A stretch of 64,000 nucleotides of DNA from Candidatus Nitrospira nitrosa (GCF_001458735.1 NZ_CZQA01000001.1:1054001-1118000); one strand, 5' to 3'; counted from the stretch's first letter, positions 17,748 through 27,048 are shown. Notes: a model not told the origin generated them from the letters alone. Program-made: numbers and translations.

Positions 17748-18854
17748 ATGAAACAGACCCCTCTTGTTGCACAACATCGAGCCGCCGGGGCTAAACTTGT
17801 CGACTTCGCGGGATGGGAGATGCCCATTCAGTATAGCGGCGTGGTGGATGAGTATCATACCGTCCGCGGTCAGGCCGGTCTTTTTGACGTGAGTCACATG
17901 GGCCGGATCAGCGTATCCGGTCCGGGCTCCGTCGGGTTTCTCCAGTATGTCACCACCAACGATGTCTCCAAGGTTTCAGTCCGTTCCTCGCAGTATTCGA
18001 TGGTCTGCAAGCCCAATGGCGGCATCCAGGACGACATCTTTATCTATCATGTCAAGCCGTACGAGTTTCTGGTCTGTGTCAACGCCTCGAATCGTGAGAA
18101 GATCGTGGCCTGGCTCTTGGAAAAAGTCGCCCATGTACAGGGGTGCAAAGTCAGGGATCGTTCAACAGAGTTGGCACAGATTGCCGTACAAGGCCCCATC
18201 TCGCGAGACATCTTGATCGGCGCTGGCGTTGGCGAGGTTGTGGACCTCAAGGTTCGACAGTGCACGGAGGTGACCGCATTTGGCGGCACAGCCGTTGTAT
18301 CACGGACCGGGTACACGGGGGAATTGGGGTATGAACTGTACCTTTCTGCTGACCTTGCTGAATCGGCATGGGCGCAGCTGATGAAAGTCGGTCAACCACG
18401 AGGCCTCAAGCCGGCAGGGTTAGGCGCGCGTGATTTGCTCAGACTGGATATGGGCTATCTCTTGTACGGAAACGACATCAGCGAAGAGATCAGTCCGCTC
18501 GAAGCAGGTGCGGACTGGGTCGTCAATTTTGATAAGGGTGAGTTCGTCGGTCGCGCCGCGCTGTTGTCTCAACGGACGCAGGGACTGGCGCGCCGATTGG
18601 TGGGGTTTGAATTGCTTGAAAAGGCTGTCCCACGCCATGGCTTTATCATTCTTTCCACCGGTGCACAGCCTCAGCCTATCGGCAAAGTGACGAGTGGCAA
18701 TCTTTCACCATTCCTACAAAAAGGGATTGGTTTGGGCTATGTGTCGCCTCCCTACGCTGAACCGGGGACAAGGATGCTGATCGACATCCGAGGGAAAGCG
18801 GTTCCTGTCCAGGTGGTCAAGCCACCGTTCTATAAGAGGACGAAGAGCGTATAG
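17748..18854 (+). CDS. gcvT: Aminomethyltransferase GcvT (glycine cleavage T protein)
   Basis: 368 residues, normal length for GcvT. Conserved blocks include GWEMPIQYSGVVDEYHTVRGQAGLFDVSHMGR at the N terminus (folate-domain region), SRTGYTGELGYELY in the middle, and AGLGARDLLRLDMGYLLYG with DFDKGEFVG-type VNFDKGEFVGRAAL later. The enzyme transfers the methylene of glycine to tetrahydrofolate and releases ammonia. No gcvH or gcvP lies nearby, so the complex genes are scattered, or the protein serves another folate role. It is followed by a Nudix gene after 57 bp. Confidence 0.93.
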   Translation: MKQTPLVAQHRAAGAKLVDFAGWEMPIQYSGVVDEYHTVRGQAGLFDVSHMGRISVSGPGSVGFLQYVTTNDVSKVSVRSSQYSMVCKPNGGIQDDIFIYHVKPYEFLVCVNASNREKIVAWLLEKVAHVQGCKVRDRSTELAQIAVQGPISRDILIGAGVGEVVDLKVRQCTEVTAFGGTAVVSRTGYTGELGYELYLSADLAESAWAQLMKVGQPRGLKPAGLGARDLLRLDMGYLLYGNDISEEISPLEAGADWVVNFDKGEFVGRAALLSQRTQGLARRLVGFELLEKAVPRHGFIILSTGAQPQPIGKVTSGNLSPFLQKGIGLGYVSPPYAEPGTRMLIDIRGKAVPVQVVKPPFYKRTKSV

Positions 18855-18911
18855 CGAATAGCAATAGCGGGATGGTCTCGACCGCAATTGCCTTCATTCG
18901 TGCTATAGGCT

Positions 18912-19442
18912 ATGAGCGCCCTACCCATGACACGGAATATTTACACAGGAAAAGTCATCACGCTCAATGTGGACACCGTGCAGTTGCCGAACGGCGTCAC
19001 GGTTGATCTTGAAACGATTCGCCATCCTGGGGCTGCTGCAGTGGTACCCGTCAAAGCCGATGGTACGGTCGTGTTGGTCCGGCAGTTCCGTCATGCCGCC
19101 GGCGGATTCATTTACGAAATTCCCGCCGGGAAGCTCGCTCCAGGCGAAGAGCCATTACAGTGTGCCGCACGAGAACTTGAAGAGGAAGTCGGCTATCGAG
19201 CCTCCACCTTTGAGCTGCTCTCCAGTATCTTCACGGCTCCGGGATTCGCCGATGAAGTGATTCATGTCTATCGCGCAACCGGCCTCACGAAGGGACGACA
19301 GCAACTGGATCGCGATGAAGTGTTGGATGTGATCGAGATGCCGCTTTCAGAAGCGATCACGAAAATTGCGGATGGGACCATTCGTGATGCTAAAACTATC
19401 GTGGGGTTACAGGCTGTTTATATCAAGGCGCAGCGCCGATGA
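18912..19442 (+). CDS. Nudix hydrolase, ADP-ribose pyrophosphatase-like
   Basis: 176 residues. A perfect Nudix box is present, G-x5-E-x7-REL-x-EE-x-G (from GKLAPGEE to EEEVGY, about residues 76-98). The preceding VLVRQFRHAAGGFIYEIPAGK strand is typical of the ADP-ribose/NDP-sugar subgroup (core VRQFRH...EIPAGK). It hydrolyses nucleoside diphosphates linked to other moieties. ATG 18927 is an alternative start. Same strand as gcvT, possibly cotranscribed. Confidence 0.9.
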   Translation: MSALPMTRNIYTGKVITLNVDTVQLPNGVTVDLETIRHPGAAAVVPVKADGTVVLVRQFRHAAGGFIYEIPAGKLAPGEEPLQCAARELEEEVGYRASTFELLSSIFTAPGFADEVIHVYRATGLTKGRQQLDRDEVLDVIEMPLSEAITKIADGTIRDAKTIVGLQAVYIKAQRR

Positions 19443-19824
19443 GCTGTAATGGCATGACCTGGTAGCTCTCCCTCCTCTCGTCCATTTTCCAATCTCCGAA
19501 GATACTGAAGCAATCTCCCTTTACAATCAGCTGGTTCCGAAAATCCACCTACTGTGAAGCCGGATTCCTTCCCTTCCTGTAGCAAGACAGACTCTATTAT
19601 CGCGATGGTAAGCCGTTCCTTACCGCATGCTCATGGACCACATTCACACTGCAGGATGAATCATGCTATGTTTCGCCGTTCACATATACCAGGAACACAG
19701 GGGATCACCCTGGACAGGCTCCGGACGAAACGGCTGAACCGGTCGATCGGGGAAGGATTGTACCAAGCGCCTCACGGCTTGATTTGCTGAACAACGCCCA
19801 TAAGCGGGAAGGAGAACGGTGCCC
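19443..19824. other. Intergenic gap between Nudix gene and fabI
   Basis: No convincing gene is seen in these 380 bases; open frames here are short, lack ribosome sites and have unnatural composition. The fabI ribosome site (GGAG at 19811-19814) is at its right end. Confidence 0.5.
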
Positions 19825-20604
19825 ATGTTGCTCACAGGAAAAAAAGGACTCATCATCGGTGTGGCCAATAAACACAGCATCGCCTGGGCCATTGCCCAAT
19901 CTACTGCCGGACAAGGCGCCCAACTATTCTTTAACTATCAAAATGAACGCTTGAAACAGAATGTCGAAGAGCTGACGGCTACGTTGCCGGGCGCCAAGGC
20001 CTTTCCCTGTGATGTGAGTAATGACAATGAGATTACGGCTCTGATGCAGCAGGTGCAAAAAGAGTTCGGCCAAATCGATTTTCTTGTCCACTCGCTTGCC
20101 TTCGCGCCACGCGAAGAGCTGACCGGGCAATTTATCAACACCAGTCGGCAGGGGTTCGCGATGGCGCTCGACATCAGTGCGTATTCTCTGATTGCCGTTG
20201 CACGAGCCGCCTTGCCGTTGATGACCGCCGGGGGATCCATTGTGACATTGACCTATCTCGGCAGTGAGCGCGTCGTGCCCCACTACAATGTCATGGGTGT
20301 CGCCAAAGCCGCTCTCGAATCAGCCGTTCGCTATCTGGCCTACGATCTTGGGCCCCTGAATATTCGGGTTAATGCGATCTCTGCCGGCCCGATCAAGACA
20401 TTGGCAGCTCGGGGCGTCTCGGGTATTACAAAGATGGTCGACCATCACAAGGAAGTGTCTCCCCTCCGGCGGCCAACCGAACAGGGTGATGTTGGGGATA
20501 CAGCGTTGTTCTTGGTGAGCTCACTAGGCCGGGGAATCAGCGGTGAAGTGATTTATGTGGACGGAGGATTCAATATTCTTGGGATGGTCGCTCCGAGTGA
20601 GTAG
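19825..20604 (+). CDS. fabI: Enoyl-[acyl-carrier-protein] reductase FabI
   Basis: 259 residues from the ATG at 19825, preferred over GTG 19819 because GGAG at 19811-19814 is then correctly spaced. This is the NADH-dependent short-chain dehydrogenase of fatty-acid elongation. Diagnostic points are GKKGLIIGVANKHSIAW at the N-terminal nucleotide site, and the active-site segment YLGSERVVPHYNVMGVAKAALE with the Tyr-x6-Lys pair. The ISAGPIKTLAARGVSG loop follows. It stands alone on this strand. Confidence 0.96.
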   Translation: MLLTGKKGLIIGVANKHSIAWAIAQSTAGQGAQLFFNYQNERLKQNVEELTATLPGAKAFPCDVSNDNEITALMQQVQKEFGQIDFLVHSLAFAPREELTGQFINTSRQGFAMALDISAYSLIAVARAALPLMTAGGSIVTLTYLGSERVVPHYNVMGVAKAALESAVRYLAYDLGPLNIRVNAISAGPIKTLAARGVSGITKMVDHHKEVSPLRRPTEQGDVGDTALFLVSSLGRGISGEVIYVDGGFNILGMVAPSE

Positions 20605-20860
20605 CGCAGTGACGATCGTGATGCTCTGACTCTGAGGACCGACAAAGCATAAAGGGTGCTCCGGTCTCCGGATCAGCGAGGAAGAACTATAACTCCTCCA
20701 TAAACAGCTCATTTCTGTTCAAGCCGTGAAGCATTGTGGATGTTGAAGTTCATATTATCAATGAGTTAAAGGTGCTATAGGCTATAGCCCAGTGGCATTG
20801 GGCTTGCTACTCTCACATCCGTTTCCCTGGCGGGGCAGTACATCACAGGAATCACATTGT

Positions 20861-21520
20861 ATGAAGATTTTGTCGAAGGGGCTTATCGTCCTTATCGCGA
20901 GTGGAGCATGGCTGCTCCCCCTGACAGCTATGAGTCAACCCCCAGAGGGAACACTGTCAAAACAGGCGCTAGAGCAATGCAATCAAGGGAGACTGGCGAA
21001 CGATCGAGACACACGCCTGGCCCATTTTCAGCAGGGTCAGCGGTTAGGGGAACAGGCGGTAGCGGCAGATGAAGGAAACGCTGATGCTCACTTTGCATTG
21101 TTCTGCAATCTAGGAGAATTGCTCCGTCTCGACGGTGAATCGCTCACGTCGGTCTTCGGGCTCCGCCGGATGATGAGGGAGTTGGATCGAACACTTGAGA
21201 TCGTTCCCACCCATCTTGAAGCCCTTTCGGCTAAAGGGACGTTATTGGTTAAACTCCCCAGCCTATTGGGTGGAGATATGAAAAAAGGCGAGCGACTCTT
21301 GCAACAGGTCATTGATCAGGCTCCCAAGTCGGTCAACGCACGCCTCGCCCTTGCGAGAGTACGCTGTGAACGGGGACAGCATGACGAAGCCGCTACATTG
21401 GCCACCGTCGCCCTCGTCATTGCTCAGAAACAGAACCAGATGGACTTCATTCCGGAGGCGCAAGCGGTCCTCCAGCAGGCCAAGACCAGCGCGGCGAAGG
21501 GCAAGGATCAGCGGTCATAG
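20861..21520 (+). CDS. Periplasmic TPR-like protein
   Basis: 219 residues from ATG 20861. The N terminus is a signal peptide (KILSKGLIVLIASGAWLLPLTA). The mature part is helical with TPR-like repeats: one around ADEGNADAHFALFCNLGELLR, one around LEIVPTHLEALSAKGTLL and one around DQAPKSVNARLALARVRCERGQHDEAA. TPR proteins are scaffolds, here probably in the periplasm. Upstream, the DNA is non-coding from the fabI stop. No partner gene is evident. Confidence 0.75.
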   Translation: MKILSKGLIVLIASGAWLLPLTAMSQPPEGTLSKQALEQCNQGRLANDRDTRLAHFQQGQRLGEQAVAADEGNADAHFALFCNLGELLRLDGESLTSVFGLRRMMRELDRTLEIVPTHLEALSAKGTLLVKLPSLLGGDMKKGERLLQQVIDQAPKSVNARLALARVRCERGQHDEAATLATVALVIAQKQNQMDFIPEAQAVLQQAKTSAAKGKDQRS

Positions 21521-21933
21521 CTCTTGATGAAATGGATTCTCTCCCTACTTCTGCCTATTTCAATCTGCGTTCGACTCCCACAAATTTTCGCGAGCATACC
21601 TCATCGCCCTAGAAAGTCTTGCATCAATCCGTGGGCCCCGCTCCCGCACGTTACCCACGGTAGCCAGGAGAAGAAGGGGGGACATTAGCATAGGGCAGAG
21701 GAAACCTCTTGAATAGGGAGGTGTCCGGTTTCCCAGCAGCAGGATTATAGCGGTGTGTTCTGCAAGCTCTCTCGAAGCAGTGGGGCGTGCAAGATTGTCG
21801 CTATCAGACAGACTATGAGCAAAGAAATCTAGTAAGTTTGTTAGCTGGCATTTCTTGTGTCATTCCCCTAGTGTATAATGAGCCTTCCTCACTAGCCAAG
21901 TAGTTGTCGGAAGAGTTGTGATGGGAGAAACAG
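21521..21933. other. Intergenic gap with a hairpin at 21629-21660
   Basis: No gene is recognised. CCGTGGG (21629-21635) pairs with CCCACGG (21654-21660) around an 18-nt loop, about 110 bp after the TPR gene stop; there is no T-run. The rest shows nothing that can be named. Confidence 0.4.
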
Positions 21934-22590
21934 ATGACTCTCCATCCTGCCGTTGGAAGAGACAAGAAAGACCAAGGTGAATCGATCGGCACTCGTCAGT
22001 GCGCCGATCAGGACAAGGCACGGGTTGAAACAACGGCGCAACGTCTTGAACAGGCGCCCGGTCCAATGGGACACAAGAAAGCCGCGTCTCCGTTATTGCT
22101 TGTGAAGCAGTATGGGATCGCATTCGGCAGTATCGTCACCGCCATCCTCCTCCGCTTTATCGCGGAACCCTATATCGGCGATTCGCTGCCGTTTGTGACG
22201 TTTCTCCTTGCTGTTGTCGTCACGACATGGTGGGGAGGAGTAGGCCCGTCTCTCATGGCGCTGATTTTAGGCGGACTGCTGTGGAATTGGTTTTTTGTCA
22301 ATCCACGTTACGCCTTCGGCATGGGCAACCATGTGGATCAAGCGGGAATGGCAATCTATCTGACTACAGGGGCGGCAGTAATTTGGTATGTTCAAATATG
22401 GCGATGGGCATGGAAGCAAAGCGAAGGAACGGGGAAAAGTTATATCGTGAAAGCGCATGGGGACGTTCCTCAAGCCCTTCAGTTCAGGCATAGATATCCT
22501 AATGGACAAATTGGTGTTGATGGCATGAATGAATCCGCGACAACAACGTCGTATCCACTCCTACCCCACACGAGTAAACTCCCGAGATGA
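21934..22590 (+). CDS. DUF4118 (KdpD-type) membrane protein without kinase
   Basis: 218 residues. The first 50 are charged and probably disordered. Then come three to four membrane helices (about 60-150) matching the DUF4118 membrane module of KdpD-type sensors: YGIAFGSIVTAILLRF, SLPFVTFLLAVVVTTWWGGVGPSL and the GLLWNWFFVNP segment. No histidine-kinase domain follows, so this is an orphan sensor membrane domain. The role is unknown; it might be a membrane partner of a separate kinase. ATG at 22066 is a possible shorter start. Confidence 0.8.
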   Translation: MTLHPAVGRDKKDQGESIGTRQCADQDKARVETTAQRLEQAPGPMGHKKAASPLLLVKQYGIAFGSIVTAILLRFIAEPYIGDSLPFVTFLLAVVVTTWWGGVGPSLMALILGGLLWNWFFVNPRYAFGMGNHVDQAGMAIYLTTGAAVIWYVQIWRWAWKQSEGTGKSYIVKAHGDVPQALQFRHRYPNGQIGVDGMNESATTTSYPLLPHTSKLPR

Positions 22591-22652
22591 GGCGTCCGTT
22601 GCTAGGGAAAGAGCGCACAGTTCGCGGTTATACGCCTCAGATCAATAAGCGG

Positions 22653-23063
22653 TCAGTCTAATACTCTCCTCAAAGCCTTAAGCCGTCCTTGCCGTTTCTT
22701 TGACTCAATGCGCCTATTTCGAGATCCTTTGGTCGGTCTGGTCGGTTTACGCTTCTTGCGTGGAATAGCGACCTGTTGAATGAGTGTTCTCAAACGGGTG
22801 AGAGCATCCGCGCGATTCTGCTCCTGTGTCCTATATTGCTGGGCCTTAATAGTGAGTACGCCATCGGCTGAGATCCGGTGATCGTGAAGGTTCAACAGAG
22901 CCTCTTTATAGAACGGCGGTAACGATGAGCTGCGAATATCAAACCGAAGATGGATGGCGGTGGACACCTTATTAACGTTCTGTCCTCCCGCGCCTTGCGA
23001 TCGCACGGCATGGATTTCGATCTCGTGATCAGAAATCGCCAGAGTCGAGGAAATATGCAGCAT
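22653..23063 (-). CDS. arfB: Ribosome rescue peptidyl-tRNA hydrolase ArfB
   Basis: 136 residues. The catalytic GGQ is present in GAGGQNVNKVSTAIHLRFD near residue 27, as in class I release factors. The C-terminal tail is strongly basic (RKKRKPTRPTKGSRNRR onward), which in ArfB (YaeJ) enters the mRNA channel of stalled ribosomes. The enzyme releases nascent chains from stalled ribosomes without a stop codon. Monocistronic, convergent with the DUF4118 gene. Confidence 0.93.
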   Translation of the reverse strand: MLHISSTLAISDHEIEIHAVRSQGAGGQNVNKVSTAIHLRFDIRSSSLPPFYKEALLNLHDHRISADGVLTIKAQQYRTQEQNRADALTRLRTLIQQVAIPRKKRKPTRPTKGSRNRRIESKKRQGRLKALRRVLD

Positions 23064-23182
23064 GCTGAGTAGCTAGCATACTTGCGGCGTCGGTGCAACG
23101 TGCAGCATCTTAAGTCATCCTGCTAAGAGTGGTTGCGAAGGCGCAGTGGACGCAAAACACAGCCCACCACGCGGTGATGATC

Positions 23183-24154
23183 TTAGTCGACGTGTAGCTT
23201 CTTGTGAATTTCCACGGTGCGGAAATTGGTGTTTTGGGTGATACGGTTATTGTTCAATGCAAAAAACTTCTGGAGTTGTTGAATCTGGCTCGGCGCTACC
23301 TTCAGTGGCTCGGACATCACATACCAGCTCACTCCTTCACTGCATGGCGGCGTCGTCAAGGATCCTGCATAGGTAAAGACAGACTCGTTTTCTGTCGGAA
23401 TCAACTTTGCCGGATCTAACGGGAGTCCGGAACCACCTGTATTATAGGTGTCGTGCTCTTGTGGAGTATTCTCGATGATGTTCATCAAAATGGGGTTCTC
23501 CGCAACGGAGCCATGTGATCCGTCTAGGAAGATTCCCAGCACGGCAAGTTTGCCGTCCTCACGTTGATGGACGAAATGCAGCTCCCCACTGTACTGGTGT
23601 CCGGCGGGATACTGGCCTTTTATGACACGGTGTTCACTGGGCGTGTGAAAGTGGAACTGAACGAGCGGATACACATCCTTTCCGATGAGCAGTTTACCGG
23701 GGTAGCCGGCTGAGAAAGAGACTTGTACTGCATGGCCTGTGTTCCTGAAAACATAGGCGTTGCCTTGGTCCTTCCCGATCGCCGCCCCTTCCGAGGTACT
23801 GACGGACTGAGTATACCGCACCGCTAGAGAATCGGCACGGTGCTCGGGTTCAGCGGCTGGGTTGTTGTCGGAATTCTTCGTGATGGGGTTAAGGCTGAGT
23901 GGAATCGGATTGGAGGTCAAGTTGATGGCGATCGGTGATTGATGAGACCCAATCGCGCACTCGGCATAGGGAAACTTAAATGCGGCTGAATTTGAGCTCG
24001 AGAGTCCCTCAACGGTGGCCCAGAACGTTCCATCATACCCCTGACCACCTTCCTGAGTCAGCGTGGAGTGGTCCCAATTACTTGCATGGGCTGGGCTCGA
24101 CAATACGATCGACAGGATGCTGAGCGCGATAACTTTTATCGAATATGTCTTCAT
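23183..24154 (-). CDS. Alpha-carbonic anhydrase 1, secreted
   Basis: 323 residues with a signal peptide ending near SSPAHAS. It interconverts CO2 and bicarbonate in the periplasm. Alpha-class signatures are QFHFHTPSEH with the first two zinc His, a third zinc His in ELHFVHQRE, the SPIAINL block and LTTPPCSEGVSWYV. The N-terminal half has an insert of roughly 50 residues between SPIAINLTSNPIPL and the zinc motif that the second copy lacks. GAGG precedes the ATG. It shares about the same domain order with the gene at 28852-29769, so the two are paralogues. Together with SulP and DAB genes it suggests periplasmic CO2/HCO3- management. Confidence 0.93.
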   Translation of the reverse strand: MKTYSIKVIALSILSIVLSSPAHASNWDHSTLTQEGGQGYDGTFWATVEGLSSSNSAAFKFPYAECAIGSHQSPIAINLTSNPIPLSLNPITKNSDNNPAAEPEHRADSLAVRYTQSVSTSEGAAIGKDQGNAYVFRNTGHAVQVSFSAGYPGKLLIGKDVYPLVQFHFHTPSEHRVIKGQYPAGHQYSGELHFVHQREDGKLAVLGIFLDGSHGSVAENPILMNIIENTPQEHDTYNTGGSGLPLDPAKLIPTENESVFTYAGSLTTPPCSEGVSWYVMSEPLKVAPSQIQQLQKFFALNNNRITQNTNFRTVEIHKKLHVD

Positions 24155-25063
24155 AGGATTTTACCTCGTCATGGTGACGTGATGAAGCGCGTGTGTTCAG
24201 AGAACATACAAACCCTTCAATGGTTTCCCCCTGGGCAGACCCAAGGCGCTATCATGGATAAACTGTCGTACGTTGTGCTCAACTCGAGATCCATGGAGAG
24301 AGGAGCATCGTGCTTGCGCGGCACACTGATGCACATCCCCGTGTCAACAAGTGTGTATCCGACAATCAGGGGCAGAGGATCCTGGCAGTATCGTACCCAT
24401 ATAAGAAGTTGGCAGTTGAGGGGAAGAGAGAGGCGACAGATTTTTAGGGGAAAATGGATAGATGGTGAGATGACATAAGAGAAAGAAGAACACGATACCA
24501 TTCATTACAACCCTCCTTGGTTAATCGTGAACATCGCAGCGTACCAGTTAATGGATCGCCTACCGACTATCGCATCAATAATGTTTCATGAACTGTAGCC
24601 ATAGCTCATCCTGCTGATAAACGAGGAGCGATTACGGCTTCTCGCCTTTAAGCAAACCATCTGCCAGACTACTTTGACGTTGCCCGTAAACAAAATTCGG
24701 TACAGACACTAGGAATGTCTGAATGTTAAAGTACCCGTTGATTTTGCAAAGGAATTACAGAAACAGTTTCTGCAGCTGCTAAGAAAAAGAGAGAAAAGGA
24801 CGGTTGCTTTTTGAGAGCTGCGGAGAAATCTGGTGCAGAATCGCACGCCAATACCTGTGCGGATATCCATCAAGCTCTGTGCAACAGGATGCCCATAAGG
24901 GCTGTGTGATAAGAGCCGCAGGCACTGGGCCGTGGGTCATCCTTTACCGTTATGTCATTTTGTTCTGTCCATGAGAAGCTGGTCTTAGGGCATGCCTCCG
25001 GGAGGTAAAGTCGAGCCGGTTCTCTCACTGGATAAAACTCAAGAATTCAGATGAAGGAGGAAT
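24155..25063. other. Long intergenic region before the DUF2490 locus
   Basis: Over 900 bp without a convincing gene. Open frames at 24068-24478 (plus) and 24217-24501 (minus) lack ribosome sites and look non-coding. A GTGCT...GGCAC palindrome-like site at 24310-24324 is near the motif described elsewhere but has a 5-nt spacer. Nothing else can be named. Confidence 0.5.
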
Positions 25064-25376
25064 CATGCAGCCGGTAGTAGTCAATCATCGCGGGAGTCAA
25101 TGTAAGTGGGGGCTGAGAGTTGCAATCGTGGCCTTTGGATGGAGTCTCTTGGCTGGAGGCGAAGCCTTTGCCCAGTCCCCTACAACATGTTAGCCAGGAC
25201 TTTCGCTTGTGGTCACCCATTTTTATGACAGCGAAGCTTCCAAACTCGCTTCTGGCCCATTTGGAAGCCCAACCTCGTTTTGTAGATCTGGATGAGAACG
25301 GCCACATCGATCAGCTGAAGGACAGTCTTGGGCGAGGCAGTTACCTCTACTCTCAGGCCAACCAGCACGTATCCTG
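25064..25376 (+). pseudogene. Frameshifted, truncated DUF2490-like gene
   Basis: An ATG at 25064 behind GAAGGAGG opens a frame coding a signal-peptide-like N terminus (LRVAIVAFGWSLLAGGEAFAQ) that stops at 25192. A second frame, running to 25377, continues with DFRLWSPIFMTAKLPNSLLAHLEAQPRF, which closely follows DFRLWAPVYLTVNLPNRFLAYMEVNTR (compared in short pieces) of the intact gene downstream. A further frame change seems to follow near 25350, where LRP appears out of frame. The strong ribosome site shows it was once expressed. This is a decayed partial duplicate of the 25473 gene. Confidence 0.75.
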
Positions 25377-25410
25377 AGGCGAGGAAGACGTAGGGGGCTA
25401 TCGTTTGGTT

Positions 25411-25436
25411 CGGGACAATCCTGCGGGATTATCCCG
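25411..25436 (+). promoter_or_regulatory. Hairpin just upstream of the DUF2490 gene
   Basis: CGGGACAATCC and GGATTATCCCG can pair over 11 positions with one mismatch and a 4-nt loop. It lies about 35 nt before the intact gene. It may be a leader structure or the end of the decayed copy's transcript. Confidence 0.35.
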
Positions 25437-25472
25437 ATACGTACAACCTAATGACTTGTGTGAGGAGGCACA

Positions 25473-26267
25473 ATGCAGAGTGACACGCAAAATCATCGAA
25501 TGTCTTGGTGGGGATGGCTGTTGGCAATAAGCGTGCTGGCCTGGAACCTGATCGGGAACGGCATAACGCCAGTGCAGGCATATGAACAATTGGGACCCAA
25601 TACAAAGTCGGACTTCCGGCTTTGGGCACCCGTTTATCTAACCGTCAATCTTCCCAACCGGTTTCTTGCCTATATGGAGGTCAATACTCGCATTGGGGAT
25701 GACGTCACTAATATTGATCAGCTGCTCCTTCGTCCAGCTATTGGCTATAAGCTGACAGACAACTTGTCCATCTGGCAGGGCTATGCCTGGGTTGGAAACT
25801 TTAATCAGCCGCACACTCCACCGCAGCCGTCCTTCATCGGGGAAAACCGCATCTTTCAGCAGGCGCTTTACAAACGGACTTTCTCAAACGTGAAGTTCTT
25901 AAGCCGCACCCGATTGGAAGAACGATGGATCGATCACGCTGCAGGCACTGCTGTGCGGTTCCGGGAACTACTCCGCGCGGATATTCCCATTCCGCAAGCT
26001 GAGGATTGGGCGTTCGTCGTCTTCGACGAAATTTTCATCAACCTCAATGCGGTCGGCACATTTGACGAGTTTCGACAAGGCCAAACCAAAGGGCCCGGTG
26101 CAGGAATCGACCAAAATCGATTCTTTCTTGGTATCAACAAGACTTTCAACGAGCACCTGAATGTCGATCTTGGCTATCAAAACCAGTTTCTCAATCAACG
26201 GCAGCTTCCTGGCAATGTTAACCTCATCAACCATGTATTTCTCATCCAATTTTGGATCACGCTGTAA
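25473..26267 (+). CDS. DUF2490-type outer-membrane beta-barrel protein
   Basis: 264 residues. A signal peptide (WWGWLLAISVLAWNLIGNGITPVQA) is followed by alternating hydrophobic strands typical of a small outer-membrane barrel. DUF2490-like blocks are DFRLWAPVYL, GYKLTDNLSIWQGYAW, TRLEERWIDH and a C-terminal strand that ends in a hydrophobic run. GGAGG precedes the ATG. Function in the family is unknown. A frameshifted partial copy lies directly upstream, and a carbonic anhydrase and SulP gene flank the locus. Confidence 0.75.
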   Translation: MQSDTQNHRMSWWGWLLAISVLAWNLIGNGITPVQAYEQLGPNTKSDFRLWAPVYLTVNLPNRFLAYMEVNTRIGDDVTNIDQLLLRPAIGYKLTDNLSIWQGYAWVGNFNQPHTPPQPSFIGENRIFQQALYKRTFSNVKFLSRTRLEERWIDHAAGTAVRFRELLRADIPIPQAEDWAFVVFDEIFINLNAVGTFDEFRQGQTKGPGAGIDQNRFFLGINKTFNEHLNVDLGYQNQFLNQRQLPGNVNLINHVFLIQFWITL

Positions 26268-26498
26268 TCGGATTCCCATCGTATAAGGCTGGTCGGGAAC
26301 ACGGTTGGCCGGCCACGATGTGACAGACGCCTATCCGAGGGGGAAGGGTTCCCTCAGTAGGTATCGAATAGGTGCATGAAAACACCTTACGTCAGAATTC
26401 ATGGGCGCATCAATCAAGTCTTGGGAAGTGGTGGTGTCTGGCGACAACGGCGAATTTCGTGTGAGCGATACGACAACATGAAGCCGATTATCCGCAGA

Positions 26499-26528
26499 CC
26501 GACGGCTGGCCATAAGGTCAGCCGTCGG
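26499..26528. terminator. Hairpin between convergent genes
   Basis: CCGACGGCTG (26499-26508) and CAGCCGTCGG (26519-26528) form a perfect 10-bp stem with a 10-nt loop. It lies between the plus-strand DUF2490 gene and the minus-strand gene ending at 26559, where a two-way terminator is expected. T-runs are weak. Confidence 0.5.
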
Positions 26529-26558
26529 ATGTCCCTTGATTGACGTAGGAGAGGAGGC

Positions 26559-26783
26559 CTACAGAAGTTCAGGAAGGCGGTCGATGATCCGAAGTCTCAG
26601 GTCCTGGCCAAGTTGGATCTGGACCATCTTAGTCGAAAGCTTCTCGCGCATCTGCCGGATTTCCTCAGCAGTGAATTGCACCTGCCCTCCGCATTGCTCG
26701 ACTAGATGATAGATAAGCAAGGAGGTGAGGAGCTGTGCGTCCTCATCACTGGCATGACGGCTTAAGTTGAGGATCTGTGACAT
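26559..26783 (-). CDS. Small helical protein, unknown function
   Basis: 74 residues from ATG 26783, preceded by GGAG at about 11 nt (the alternative ATG at 26795 is too close to it). The protein is helical and charged, with the stretch EEIRQMREKLSTKMVQIQ and a C-terminal DLRLRIIDRLPELL. No signal, no cysteine motif. The family is not recognised. Divergently placed from the SulP gene, whose regulatory region lies immediately upstream. Confidence 0.55.
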   Translation of the reverse strand: MSQILNLSRHASDEDAQLLTSLLIYHLVEQCGGQVQFTAEEIRQMREKLSTKMVQIQLGQDLRLRIIDRLPELL

Positions 26784-26919
26784 GCTGGGGCTCATCTCCG
26801 ATTGATGTCCGGTACTTATCGCCGAGCCAGCGAGGCTTCCACAATGCCACAGAGGTAGGGGCTAGCGAGAAGGTTGTGAATTGTCCAATGTCATCTCCCC
26901 CTCAAGATAATGTCTTATC

Positions 26920-26976
26920 GTGCACCGGCACACACGCCGTGCGCTAATACACAGTCGCCAATGCGCATACACGCAC
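26920..26976 (+). promoter_or_regulatory. Tandem GTGYR-N4-YRCAC sites upstream of sulP1
   Basis: Two exact copies of the palindromic 14-bp motif start 19 bp apart: GTGCA-CCGG-CACAC at 26920-26933 and GTGCG-CTAA-TACAC at 26939-26952. A one-mismatch copy, GCGCA-TACA-CGCAC, is at 26963-26976, 24 bp after the second. They lie 74-130 bp upstream of the sigma54-like site at 27049, where activator-binding sites would be expected. Confidence 0.6.
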
Positions 26977-27048
26977 ACTGATCTTTCGTTATCTCGCGAG
27001 CATGAATATTGTTAAATAATTACAATATCTTAAGTGTGCAAGACATTT

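Noticed and set aside
24310-24324. GTGCT...GGCAC site upstream of carbonic anhydrase 1
   Set aside because: Spacer is 5 nt rather than 4, and no GG-N10-GC promoter match was found on the minus strand before the gene, so it was not counted in the regulon.
24068-24501. Open frames on both strands upstream of carbonic anhydrase 1
   Set aside because: They lack ribosome sites, overlap each other and the promoter side of the anhydrase gene, and have no recognisable domain.
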